DNA of 64,000 nt. Source: Leptospira congkakensis (GTDB lineage: Bacteria > Spirochaetota > Leptospiria > Leptospirales > Leptospiraceae). The notes beneath the pieces were generated by a model. The model saw only the letters and a program-made list of their open reading frames with translations. It ran no database searches and was not told the origin of the DNA. Location of the stretch: positions 124,001 to 188,000 of the forward strand of contig NZ_RQGQ01000004.1 of NCBI RefSeq assembly GCF_004770265.1. The letters run 5' to 3'. Both the position numbers and the translations under genes were made by a program. How positions within the stretch are numbered: the first letter of the stretch is position 1; the number at the start of each line of letters is the position of its first letter. Positions 33,655 to 42,612 of the stretch are shown piece by piece.

Positions 33655-34775
33655 AAAAAATACTGATCGTTGGTGCTGGATTTTCTGGCGCTGTTATTGC
33701 TAATTCACTTGCGAAAACCGGAAATTATTTAGTCGAAGTAATCGATGAGAGAAACCATATCGGTGGAAATTGTCATACAGAACGTGATTCCGAAACCAAT
33801 GTAATGGTTCATCGATATGGGCCTCATATCTTTCATACTAGCAATGAAAAAGTTTGGAACTATGTTAATTCTTTTGGTGCCTTTCATCCTTTTGTGAATC
33901 GAGTGAAGTCGGTCTACCAAGGGAAAGTATATTCAATGCCGATCAATTTGCATACGATCAATCAGTTTTTTGGAAAGGCAATGAATCCTTCAGAAGCAAA
34001 AGAATGGATTGAATCACAAGGTGATTCTGCTATTGAAGATCCAAAAACTTTTGAAGACCAAGCAAAGAAGTTTGTCGGTGAGCCTTTGTATAAGGCATTT
34101 TTTTATGGATACACAAAAAAGCAGTGGGGGACGGAACCTCACAATTTACCCGCTTCTATTTTAAAAAGACTTCCTGTTCGATTCAATTATGATGATAATT
34201 ATTATAACGATAGTTACCAAGGAATCCCCGTTGATGGATATTCAGTAGTGATCCAAAAGATGTTGGATCATCCCAATATCAAAATCACATTGGAGAAACG
34301 TTTTCAAGGTGAGTCTGAACCGACTTCGGGTTTTGATCATATATTTTATACGGGCCCAATCGATGCTTATTTTTCTTTCCGACATGGAAGGTTGGGTTAT
34401 CGCACAGTTTATTTTAAGGAAAACCGGGCAGAGGGGGACTACCAAGGGAATCCGGTCATTAATTATGCTGACGTAGAGGTTCCTTACACTCGTGTTCATG
34501 AACACAAACATTTTACTCCTTGGGAAACCCATTCTAAAACCATATATTTTGAAGAGTTTAGCAAGGAAACAGAAGAGAATGACATTCCCTACTACCCGAA
34601 ACGCTTAGATCTTGACATGAAAATATTAAAAGAATATGAGTTAGAAGTTTCTCGTTTATCGAAAGTTACATTTCTCGGTCGATTGGCAACCTATCGGTAT
34701 TTAGATATGCACCATATTATAGAAGAGGCTCTTGACTGTGCCGAAAAATTTATTAACAAACAATCTTCTGTTTAA
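33651..34775 (+). CDS. glf: UDP-galactopyranose mutase
   Basis: A 374-residue flavoenzyme converting UDP-galactopyranose to UDP-galactofuranose. The FAD-binding GAGFSGA (8-14) opens the protein. The family blocks HRYGPHIFHTSN, FFYGYTKKQWG, ASILKRLPVRFNYDDNYYND and a C-terminal GRLATYRYLDMH are all present. It indicates galactofuranose in the polysaccharide. The gene starts within the previous GT2 stop (ATGA). No enzyme is obviously a dedicated galactofuranosyltransferase, but the neighbouring GT2 enzymes are candidates. Confidence 0.97.
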   Translation: MKKILIVGAGFSGAVIANSLAKTGNYLVEVIDERNHIGGNCHTERDSETNVMVHRYGPHIFHTSNEKVWNYVNSFGAFHPFVNRVKSVYQGKVYSMPINLHTINQFFGKAMNPSEAKEWIESQGDSAIEDPKTFEDQAKKFVGEPLYKAFFYGYTKKQWGTEPHNLPASILKRLPVRFNYDDNYYNDSYQGIPVDGYSVVIQKMLDHPNIKITLEKRFQGESEPTSGFDHIFYTGPIDAYFSFRHGRLGYRTVYFKENRAEGDYQGNPVINYADVEVPYTRVHEHKHFTPWETHSKTIYFEEFSKETEENDIPYYPKRLDLDMKILKEYELEVSRLSKVTFLGRLATYRYLDMHHIIEEALDCAEKFINKQSSV

Positions 34776-34829
34776 TTCTGACTTTTCTTTTTTCCTAGTT
34801 TTATAAGTCTGGATTTTAAAGTCTTAAAT

Positions 34830-35591
34830 ATGCCTAAAGTTTCCGTCATCATGCCTGCCTATAATGCAGTTTCTTATTTGGAAGATTCTGTAAAATCTTT
34901 GTTAGATCAAAGTTTTAAAGATTGGGAGTTACTCCTTGTTGACGATTGTTCAAAAGATGAGACTGCCAATCTTGCGAAAAAACTAGCAAAAGCAGATCCT
35001 CGGATTCGTTTCATTCAAAAGGAAAAAAATTCAGGCTCAGCTGATACTCGTAATACGGGGATTAATTTAGCGTCTGGTGAATATATCGCCTTCTTAGATG
35101 CTGATGATCTTTGGGAATCTGACTTTTTGGAAAAGATGATCCCATTTATGGAAAAAAACAAATCACCTTTTTCGTTCGCGTCATATAGAATTATTGATGA
35201 AAATGGATTTGAATTTTGCGAACCGTTTTTGGTTAAATTAAAATCTTACACATATTCGGATTTATTACATTACAATCGGGTGGGTTTACTCACTGCAATT
35301 TATCATGTTCCTAGCGTTGGAAAAAAATACTTTGATCCTTCCTTAAAAAGCCTTCGAGATGACTATGCACTCTGGCTTGATATTTTAAGGGAGGGGAAGG
35401 TTGCTTTTGCCAATTCTGAAATTTTGGCCCGTTATCGGGTTCGTAGGGGTGCAGCTACATCTAACAAGAAAAAAGTGATGTTGGCACACTTCCGCATGTT
35501 AAAAAACCGAGAGAAACTTTCGTTTTTTTATGCACTGATTCTAACAATGATTCACGGAATTATGGGATTACGTAAATATCGAAATAAATAA
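34830..35591 (+). CDS. GT2-family glycosyltransferase
   Basis: A 253-residue GT-A enzyme with VSVIMPAYNAVSYLEDSVKS (4-23), LLLVDDCSKDET, NSGSADTRNTGINLASG and AFLDADDLWESDFLEKM. The pattern is that of TuaG/WbbD-like transferases that add hexoses or N-acetylhexosamines. It is shorter than its neighbours and has no membrane segment until a weak one at the C-terminus. It follows glf by 54 nt. Confidence 0.88.
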   Translation: MPKVSVIMPAYNAVSYLEDSVKSLLDQSFKDWELLLVDDCSKDETANLAKKLAKADPRIRFIQKEKNSGSADTRNTGINLASGEYIAFLDADDLWESDFLEKMIPFMEKNKSPFSFASYRIIDENGFEFCEPFLVKLKSYTYSDLLHYNRVGLLTAIYHVPSVGKKYFDPSLKSLRDDYALWLDILREGKVAFANSEILARYRVRRGAATSNKKKVMLAHFRMLKNREKLSFFYALILTMIHGIMGLRKYRNK

Positions 35592-35630
35592 TTAAAGAAA
35601 CCCTTCCTCCTATCTCTGCTTTTTTGCCGC

Positions 35631-35659
35631 TTGACTTCCACTTACTCCTGGTATTCCTA
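35631..35659 (+). promoter_or_regulatory. Possible internal promoter
   Basis: TTGACT at 35631-35636 is a good -35. The -10 at 17-nt spacing (TTCCTA, 35654-35659) is poor, with a TAGATA at 35658-35663 as an alternative. It sits in a 78-nt gap where base use turns less AT-rich, which would suit a separate transcript for the genes from 35670 on. Confidence 0.3.
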
Positions 35660-35669
35660 GATATAAACT

Positions 35670-36464
35670 ATGGTCACTAAACGTAACCTCGGAAGTTCTG
35701 GGAAGGCAAACAAAACCTCCCTCATCATCCCTATCTATAACGAATCAGCCCATTTGGCTGAGTTTTTAGAAAAAGTCGATGCCCTCCAATTGCCCACTCA
35801 AAAAGAGCTCGTTTTCATTGACGATGCCTCGCGGGACAAATCACTCGAAATTCTCCAAAATTACCGTTTTCGTTCTGAGCATAAAATCCTAGCTCAGGAG
35901 AAAAATCAGGGCAAAGGTGCTGCTTTACATCGTGGTTTCCTTGAGGCCAGCGGCGATATCATCATCGTTCAAGATGCTGATTTCGAATACGATATGGATG
36001 AAATTTTTATGCTGATCGAACCTATTGCCAAAGGAAAAGCGGATGTGGTATTTGGGTCTAGGTTTAAAAAAGACGGTCGTCAAGTGCACCGGACGTTCCA
36101 TTATTTGATCAATCGAATTCTGACTATCCTTTCTAATTTTTTTAGCGGTTTGTATCTAACGGATATGGAAACTTGTTATAAGGTCTTTCGTGCGGATATT
36201 CTTAAAAATATTTTATTAGAATCAAAACGATTTGGTTTTGAACCTGAGATCACAGCAAAGGTGGCTCGTTTAAAAGTACGTGTTCAAGAATTTCCAATTT
36301 CTTATTATCCAAGAAATTATTTAGAAGGGAAGAAGATTACCTGGAAAGATGGAGTTGCTGCGCTTCGACATATCATCTATTTCAATTTAATCGCAAACAA
36401 ACGGAATTTTTTTAGCAAATCTCTCCCTGAAAAGTACATTCCTAAAACTGCTAATTGGCTATAA
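35670..36464 (+). CDS. GT2 polyprenyl-phosphate sugar transferase (DPM1-like)
   Basis: A 264-residue GT-A enzyme related to dolichol-phosphate mannose/glucose synthases: [18 protein letters not shown] (16-33), [38 protein letters not shown] with the metal-binding Asp residues, and GSRF. It lacks C-terminal membrane helices, like DPM1. It probably charges undecaprenyl phosphate with a sugar for use in the periplasm by GT-C enzymes encoded nearby. The first part of the gene is visibly richer in G+C than the genes upstream, and the ligase-like gene follows after 4 nt. Confidence 0.83.
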   Translation: MVTKRNLGSSGKANKTSLIIPIYNESAHLAEFLEKVDALQLPTQKELVFIDDASRDKSLEILQNYRFRSEHKILAQEKNQGKGAALHRGFLEASGDIIIVQDADFEYDMDEIFMLIEPIAKGKADVVFGSRFKKDGRQVHRTFHYLINRILTILSNFFSGLYLTDMETCYKVFRADILKNILLESKRFGFEPEITAKVARLKVRVQEFPISYYPRNYLEGKKITWKDGVAALRHIIYFNLIANKRNFFSKSLPEKYIPKTANWL

Positions 36465-36468
36465 ACCG

Positions 36469-38403
36469 ATGTTAAGGTTTTTACCTTTTCTCATAGATCT
36501 GTTTCTTGTATTAGGGTTGAGTTTTTTATTACAATCCCATACAAATCAGAAGAACTTTCGACTCGATCTTATCGGATTAGGTTTATTTGTTTTTATTATA
36601 TATTCTGCCTTTCATTGGCGTGATTTTCTAAAGGAAAAACGTCAATACTGGTCTTTATTTCTAACCACTCTTTTAACATGTTTTGTATTTATTAAAATTG
36701 CAGAATATGATCCCATCCAAGTCCTACCTCAGAAACTAGGAATCAAACTTGTTTCCCTTGTTTGGATTCTATTTATCATTGTATCTTTTCGTAAACTATC
36801 AGAGAATAACTTCTCCATTGTTGGTCCCTTCCTTGCCATAGTCCCAACAATTTCATTTATCAATTTTATGGCATATCCATCTGTTCCGATTGCTTTTGCA
36901 CTCGCTATGGGTGCCAGAAATCTTTCTTTCCGATCGCCTCCCAAAATTTTAACTTTTTATATACCTTTGATTGCCATTCTACTTTTGATTGGTCGGGATT
37001 GGTGGGATGATTTTGCGTTACAGAGAGGCATTCTTGTTTTGGAGGCCTTTCTCTTTTTTCATTTAATCAGTGTTTGGGATAGGCAAAAATTAATTTTCTT
37101 TCTAAAGTCTTGTATCCTATTTTTTATTTTGAATGCAGCTTTAATTCTTTGGAAAATTGGAGGTGATTCAAGTTTTCAAATTACTTCCTATCATGAAGAT
37201 GTTTTTTTAATTCCGGTAAGTTTACTTGCTTCAAACGCTCTTTTGATTGCTGGTCTGGCAGTTGTATTTTGGTTTGAGCCAAAACAATCTCACTGGCAGA
37301 AAGCTTTGATTGTTGTTGCAATTATTTGTTCTTTGATGTTTCTCGGGATCACTATTTCTCGAAATTCGATACTTTCTTTTTTGATATTTGTCGTTTTGCT
37401 TTTTTTCTTCATCCAATCACCAAAAAACAAATATTATACCTTGGGTATCCTGACATTATTACTTTTGGTCGGGGTTTATTTTTTAATCAAATCAGAGAAG
37501 TCCATCTTTAGTTTAGGCTCTAGTACAGTTAGAGTTTCTATCTGGAGTTTTTATATTCTTTCTACGATAAAAGCTTACCCTCTTTTTGGGTTTGGAATGT
37601 TTCCTGAGAATAAAATTCCCTTTAGTTTTACTGAAATTCCTGATTCGAGTAGTGCATTTTATATTCGTGATTACATCGCAAATTTTGAAAGTTTTCCACT
37701 CGCACACAATTTGTATGTTCAGGCCTTCGGTTCTTTTGGATTCCTTGGTTCTCTTCTCATTCTCCTATGGTTAGGAAATATTCTTTTAAAAAACAAAAAT
37801 TTAATTTTCCCAATGTTAAAAGCAAGTATGGCACTTAGCTGTTTGTTATTTGTATGGGCAATTCATGAATTATATGATTTTAACAGTTTAGAAATTTCTA
37901 ACGTATTTCTTCTCGTAGGGATGGTTGGCCTTATTCGATGGCCTTCTCATAAAAGTGTAGGACCAGTTTCTGTTTTGGGTAAAGAGTTTCTTTTTCTTTT
38001 TTTATTTCTATTTTTGGCAATTGTTTGTTTTCGATTTTCCTTTGTTGACCATATTACTTTAAAATATAATAAATACGTAACCCCACATAATTTTGAATTT
38101 TATCTTCCTCGGGAAGGATATATTAAAAATCCTGAGGAGCCGTTACCGGTTCGCTCTTATTTGGAATACCGTTTTTTAGGCAGTAAATATTTCTTTTTGA
38201 ATTTAGCTTCTGATAGGTCCTTTGATGGTCAGGCAAAATTAATAGAAGATTGTTTTCACGTAGAAACTTTTCCAGCCATTTGTTACTCGAAATTGATTCA
38301 ATTTCAAACTAACCAGAACATTCCATTTAATTCTAAGGACCAACTTTTATATTTTATGTCCTTATATGATCCATTTGAAATTTATAAGCGAGAGTCTTTA
38401 TGA
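36469..38403 (+). CDS. O-antigen ligase/polymerase-like membrane protein
   Basis: A 644-residue polytopic protein with about 11-12 helices up to residue 530, then a periplasmic tail of about 110 residues. A large loop before the Wzy_C-type signature AHNLYVQAFGSFGFLG carries His413 at the conserved position. FGMFPENKIP precedes it. The family covers WaaL ligases and Wzy polymerases. Because chain export here uses Wzm/Wzt, which needs no polymerase, a ligase joining O-chain to lipid A-core is more likely, but a polymerase for a second glycan cannot be excluded. The stop overlaps the next gene (ATGA). Confidence 0.72.
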   Translation: MLRFLPFLIDLFLVLGLSFLLQSHTNQKNFRLDLIGLGLFVFIIYSAFHWRDFLKEKRQYWSLFLTTLLTCFVFIKIAEYDPIQVLPQKLGIKLVSLVWILFIIVSFRKLSENNFSIVGPFLAIVPTISFINFMAYPSVPIAFALAMGARNLSFRSPPKILTFYIPLIAILLLIGRDWWDDFALQRGILVLEAFLFFHLISVWDRQKLIFFLKSCILFFILNAALILWKIGGDSSFQITSYHEDVFLIPVSLLASNALLIAGLAVVFWFEPKQSHWQKALIVVAIICSLMFLGITISRNSILSFLIFVVLLFFFIQSPKNKYYTLGILTLLLLVGVYFLIKSEKSIFSLGSSTVRVSIWSFYILSTIKAYPLFGFGMFPENKIPFSFTEIPDSSSAFYIRDYIANFESFPLAHNLYVQAFGSFGFLGSLLILLWLGNILLKNKNLIFPMLKASMALSCLLFVWAIHELYDFNSLEISNVFLLVGMVGLIRWPSHKSVGPVSVLGKEFLFLFLFLFLAIVCFRFSFVDHITLKYNKYVTPHNFEFYLPREGYIKNPEEPLPVRSYLEYRFLGSKYFFLNLASDRSFDGQAKLIEDCFHVETFPAICYSKLIQFQTNQNIPFNSKDQLLYFMSLYDPFEIYKRESL

Positions 38404-39539
38404 AGAAACCATCTGTTAGTTTTGTTATTCCTTGTTTAAATGAAGAAAAAACCCTTCCATATGTTTTAGAGAAACTTGTGAAGGTTAAAAAAGACCACAC
38501 AAAGGAAATGGACATTGAAATTTTAGTTTCTGATAATGGAAGCACGGATCGTTCTATAGCGATTGCGAAAAAATTTGGAGTCCGAGTGGCGCCAGCAAAA
38601 GATAGAGGATATGGTGCTGCTCTTGATTCTGGAATTAGGAATGCAAAGGGAGACATTATAGTTTTTGCTGATGCAGATGATACTTATGATTTTTTAGAGG
38701 CTCCTTCCCTCATTCGAAAATTGGTTGAAGGAAATTTTGATATGGTAATTGGTTCTAGGTTGGATGGAGAAATCCATAAGGGAGCTATGCCTTTCTTGCA
38801 TAGGTATCTAGGGACACCGGTTATTAATTGGATTATTAATTTATTATATTCTAAAAAATTTAAAATTCGTGATAGTAACTCCGGTTTTCGATGTTTTCGA
38901 AAGGATAAATATTTGTCTTGGGAGATTAAAAGTAAGGGAATGGAATTTGCATCCGAACTTTTAATTAAAGCACTCATTCATGATTCAAAAATGGAACATG
39001 TTCCTGTTTCATTATATCCTGACAAAGAGGGTAGAATTCCTCACTTGAAAACTTGGCGAGATGGCATGCGCCATCTATTACGTATTCTTTTTTATGGCCC
39101 GCATTTATTTGAAAGAGTAGGTCTTGGTTTATTTGGTTTCTTTTGGATTCAGTTATTGGTTGGTTTTTTTGCAGGGAAAGTGATTTCGATTGCAGGAATG
39201 AATCTGTTTGGAATTCATTCTATGGTTTTATTTTCTTTTTTATCCATTCTTGGTTTGAGCCTCTGGGGAACTGGTTTACTCATTGCCACTAAACAACCAA
39301 GGATTAGTAAAATTTATCAATTTATTTTAGATATGGAAGAAGACCGTCTCTTTTTTGTTCTTTTGAGCGGCTTGGGTATCATAAGTTTAGCAATTGTTTG
39401 GATTTTTCTGCAATGGAAAAAATCTGGTTTTATTTTTATTAACTTGGAAAGAGAATTTATTGTTACAACCAATTTGAGTTTAACTTTGTTAGTATTTGGT
39501 TTACAAGCAGTCACAGCGCATATTATCAAACGGGATTAA
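38400..39539 (+). CDS. GT2 polyprenyl-phosphate glycosyltransferase with membrane C-terminus
   Basis: A 379-residue protein: a GT-A domain (1-230) with VSFVIPCLNEEKTLPYVLEKL (5-25 region), LVSDNGSTDRS, DRGYGAALDSGIRNAKG and VFADADDTYD, followed by about four membrane helices (240-375). The layout matches dolichyl-phosphate-glucose-type synthases with a membrane anchor. It should make a polyprenyl-phosphate-linked sugar. ATGA overlap with the ligase-like gene and a 2-nt gap to the next membrane protein suggest a functional trio. Confidence 0.83.
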   Translation: MKKPSVSFVIPCLNEEKTLPYVLEKLVKVKKDHTKEMDIEILVSDNGSTDRSIAIAKKFGVRVAPAKDRGYGAALDSGIRNAKGDIIVFADADDTYDFLEAPSLIRKLVEGNFDMVIGSRLDGEIHKGAMPFLHRYLGTPVINWIINLLYSKKFKIRDSNSGFRCFRKDKYLSWEIKSKGMEFASELLIKALIHDSKMEHVPVSLYPDKEGRIPHLKTWRDGMRHLLRILFYGPHLFERVGLGLFGFFWIQLLVGFFAGKVISIAGMNLFGIHSMVLFSFLSILGLSLWGTGLLIATKQPRISKIYQFILDMEEDRLFFVLLSGLGIISLAIVWIFLQWKKSGFIFINLEREFIVTTNLSLTLLVFGLQAVTAHIIKRD

Positions 39540-39541
39540 GT

Positions 39542-41071
39542 ATGAGTTTCCCATTCAGGATTTCTATTTATTTACTGATTCTTATTGTCCCACTTTTTTA
39601 TCGTTGGAAGTGGAATGATAATTCAGTATTTGTATCTAGTGATCCGCAGATAAAATACTATCAGGTAATTCATAATCTTGAAGGTGGGAAAGCCGAAGAA
39701 TGTTTTTTTCCTGCCAGTAAATTGGGTTTCGATATTTCTATGATCCCTTTTGGGTATCCATGGGCATTCTTTCTAAAAAACGGAGAATGTGTATTTCAAT
39801 ATCCGGTATTATTTACATGGATTCAGAAACTTTTCATTAGCTTTAGTTCCGTTCGTTGGATCACATATCTCCCGATTTTATTTTTCTTTTTTAACTTTTT
39901 GTTGTTAGATCGGATTTTAAAACTTTATGAGAGTAGGGGTGGTGTTCTACTAATTTCAGTTCTACTCATTCAATGTATGACACCTATCTTTTTGTCTTCA
40001 TTGGATTATTCTGAACTGACTTTAACCAATTTCTTTTTTCTTTCTGCAATCCTTTCTTTTTTAGAGTTTCAAAGGGAAAAACAGTTCCGTTATGGAATTC
40101 TTCTCGCAGTTTCGATTGTATTTAATTTTCAACTGAGACCAGAATCGACGATTGCCTTATTTTTTTTCCTAGGTTTGGCCTTTGGGTTTGGAAAGAATCA
40201 CTGGCAGTTGACCAAGAACCTAATTCCTTATGTTTTTCTTTGTGTCGTATTGCAGTTGTTATTCTTCGTTTGGAATCAGAATGTATATGGCCATATTCTT
40301 GGGATGCGAGGATTGAATACGGTAACAGATATGGAATCGGGACTCAAAAGGGATCTAACAAACGAATGGTTGGCTGATCTTTGGGGAAATGATTTTAAAA
40401 TAGGAATTTTTAAAGGATATCCAATCCTGTTTTTGTCTATTGTTGCTACTTGGTGGGATAAAAAATCAGAAATTCGTCCTTTTTTATTTTCAGGACTATT
40501 GTTTGTGATTTTGTTACCGATTTTATCACCTTATCGTGCAGGTGTTGATATTTTTGGAATGCGCTATTTTGAAAGTGGAATCTATCTTCTCATGATTGGT
40601 TCCTTTCTTTCATTAGCCAAAAAATCTAAAAACTATTTATTCATTCTAATTTTGTTACCATTTTTATATTTCTCTTATAAGTCAGATACCAGAGCAATCA
40701 AACAATGGACCTCCTCATCTAAGTTATACCATCAAATGATAGATGAAATAAATAAAATTCAACCGGATCTAATTGTACAACGCGGTTTGTCTTTGTCTTA
40801 CTTAGTAGGAAACAGTTATATTGAATACCCTCAAATTGCCGTTTATTCCAATGAGGATTGGTATAAAGTAGAAACAGTTTTGGGAACTAAGAAACTACGG
40901 GTTTTATACTTACAATGGGAAGGTAATCATTTGGTGAGTAATGAATTTCCTGCTCATATTTGGAAAGAGAAGTTTGATGTTAATTTTACGCTAAATCCAA
41001 AACTATATAAAATTGAATCAGAGCATAAATTAGCGCATTTTAAAGGTTATCTTTTGGAACAAAGAAAATGA
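39542..41071 (+). CDS. GT-C-like polytopic membrane protein (paralogue 1 of 3)
   Basis: A 509-residue protein with about ten to twelve hydrophobic helices and a periplasmic C-terminal region of about 110 residues. It shares a set of motifs with the proteins at 43622 and 45290: CFFPASK (54-60), DYSELTLTNF (155-164), RPES (199-202), YGHILGMRG (249-257) and then a KIGIFKGYPIL segment. These positions match between the three. I think it belongs to the Leptospira putative glycosyltransferases of the LA_3751/LA_3752 type (recollection, not checked). The likely role is transfer of a sugar from polyprenyl phosphate in the periplasm. Confidence 0.65.
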   Translation: MSFPFRISIYLLILIVPLFYRWKWNDNSVFVSSDPQIKYYQVIHNLEGGKAEECFFPASKLGFDISMIPFGYPWAFFLKNGECVFQYPVLFTWIQKLFISFSSVRWITYLPILFFFFNFLLLDRILKLYESRGGVLLISVLLIQCMTPIFLSSLDYSELTLTNFFFLSAILSFLEFQREKQFRYGILLAVSIVFNFQLRPESTIALFFFLGLAFGFGKNHWQLTKNLIPYVFLCVVLQLLFFVWNQNVYGHILGMRGLNTVTDMESGLKRDLTNEWLADLWGNDFKIGIFKGYPILFLSIVATWWDKKSEIRPFLFSGLLFVILLPILSPYRAGVDIFGMRYFESGIYLLMIGSFLSLAKKSKNYLFILILLPFLYFSYKSDTRAIKQWTSSSKLYHQMIDEINKIQPDLIVQRGLSLSYLVGNSYIEYPQIAVYSNEDWYKVETVLGTKKLRVLYLQWEGNHLVSNEFPAHIWKEKFDVNFTLNPKLYKIESEHKLAHFKGYLLEQRK

Positions 41072-41172
41072 ATACAAATCGATTCTTTTTCATTTTGGTC
41101 GCCGCTGTTTTAGATACACTTTCTAACAAAGATAATACTGAATTTAGGTTAACCTTCTGGGGGAAAATGTGA
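41068..41172 (+). CDS. Possible 34-aa bridging small ORF
   Basis: A short ORF whose ATG overlaps the stop of the membrane protein (ATGA at 41068-41071) and whose TGA overlaps the GTG start of the next gene (ATGTGA region, 41167-41172). It encodes a hydrophobic start (RFFFILVAAVLDTL) then a polar tail. Such end-to-end overlaps are typical of translated coupling ORFs, and it neatly fills the only gap between two membrane-protein genes. It may serve only to carry ribosomes across. No family is recognised. Confidence 0.35.
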   Translation: MNTNRFFFILVAAVLDTLSNKDNTEFRLTFWGKM

Positions 41173-42575
41173 ATCAGCTGCGAAATAAAATATTAGAATT
41201 TAAATTTGAAATTGGAATTTTATTATCTTTTATTGTTGGGGTCGTTCTGCGTTTTCATAAACTAAATCGACAAAGTTTATGGGGAGATGAACTTTACTCT
41301 GTTTATGCTTCTTCACTTATGAATTGGTCGGATTTTTGGGCATATCTTGCGGAAGATCCTCATCCACCTCTGTTTCAAATTTTACTTTCTTTTTGGATTC
41401 GACTTTTACCCGATTTTACTGAATTCTCCGTAAAATTGTTTCCTGTTGCCATATCCGTTGTTAATCTAATTTTTCTTTGGATCCTAACTAAATCTTGGGC
41501 CAAACCAAAACGATTTTTGTTTTTGTTTTTGATTTCGTTTTCCCCAGGTGCCATCTATTATTCGCAAGAGTTGAGATCATATTCATTGTTGTTATGTTTG
41601 TCTTCTATGATTGTGGTTCTTTTTGCAAATCTTGATTTAGAAGCGCATAAACGAATTCGTTTATTTTCTTTAATGCTTCTATCCGTTCTTATTTCCTACG
41701 TTCATTTGTTTGGATTTATTTTTGTTGGTAGTTTGTATTTTATCTTTTGGCTTAGGTTTGTTTTAAAACGTTTTGTTGAAGCAAAATTGGTTTTTTTACT
41801 TGGAGCCTTTAGTTTTTTAGCATTCCTCCCTTTTTTATATACACTTGGCAGTGGAACCAAAATTGCGACTGCTAGCTGGATTGATCCACCCGGTTCGATA
41901 TTGTATATAGCTTATTATTCTTTGTTTTTTTATACTTCAAAGAAATTTCTATATTTAACCGTCCTGGTGCCTATATTTGCACTTGTCTATTGGGTGGTTA
42001 AGGGAAATCAAATCACTTCAGAGGATGGTTCTGAAACTAAATACTCCTCTGGTAGAATTTTTTTATTGGTAGCTCTCTTTATTATCATTTCTACAAGTTT
42101 GTTTTCTCTATTCAAACCTATTGTTACAAATCGTAATTGGATTATCACCCTCCCTTTAATCTATTATTTTATCGCTGAAAATCTTGAGAAGGTTTTAGAG
42201 AAGTGGTACGTTCTTCCCGCTCTTATTTTACTCACAATATTTTCGTTAATTGATTTTAAGAAGAATTTCTATTTTGTATTTAAGGAAGATTGGCGAGGAG
42301 CTGCTCATTATGTTGCCAACCATTGTTCCGGTCCAATTGTTCTCATTGATTCATATCCTGAATTTCTCAGTTTGTATTTAAAATGGGAAGGGCATTCTGA
42401 GTTTTTACCAATCTTAACTGGTACAAATACAAAAATGGAACAATCTAAAGTTTGTGTTTTGAGACGTTTTATAGAAGGAAATGGTATTGGATTTCCTATA
42501 GACGCAAAAAATGAAAAAATGGGACAATCTGCATTCTATGGATTTACAGTAGAGGAGTACAAACTCACAAAGTAG
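41169..42575 (+). CDS. GT-C glycosyltransferase (family 39/ArnT-like)
   Basis: A 468-residue polytopic protein with about ten to eleven helices. The first periplasmic loop carries the GT-C signature: LWGDELYS with Asp40-Glu41, then DPHPPLFQ at 65-72, as in ArnT and protein-mannosyltransferase families. YYSQELRSYSLLL follows. It starts at GTG 41169 behind a GGGGG ribosome site. The ATG at 41167 is out of frame. It should transfer a sugar from polyprenyl phosphate, made by the DPM-type enzymes at 35670, 38400 or 42613, to a periplasmic acceptor. Confidence 0.8.
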   Translation: MNQLRNKILEFKFEIGILLSFIVGVVLRFHKLNRQSLWGDELYSVYASSLMNWSDFWAYLAEDPHPPLFQILLSFWIRLLPDFTEFSVKLFPVAISVVNLIFLWILTKSWAKPKRFLFLFLISFSPGAIYYSQELRSYSLLLCLSSMIVVLFANLDLEAHKRIRLFSLMLLSVLISYVHLFGFIFVGSLYFIFWLRFVLKRFVEAKLVFLLGAFSFLAFLPFLYTLGSGTKIATASWIDPPGSILYIAYYSLFFYTSKKFLYLTVLVPIFALVYWVVKGNQITSEDGSETKYSSGRIFLLVALFIIISTSLFSLFKPIVTNRNWIITLPLIYYFIAENLEKVLEKWYVLPALILLTIFSLIDFKKNFYFVFKEDWRGAAHYVANHCSGPIVLIDSYPEFLSLYLKWEGHSEFLPILTGTNTKMEQSKVCVLRRFIEGNGIGFPIDAKNEKMGQSAFYGFTVEEYKLTK

Positions 42576-42612
42576 AACCAGTTTTGTTTGTGAGCAATTG
42601 AATTTAAATTTT

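Noticed and set aside
36469..38403. Naming this protein Wzy polymerase
   Set aside because: The locus exports with Wzm/Wzt, which does not need Wzy, and the fold is shared with WaaL; the call stays ligase/polymerase-like.
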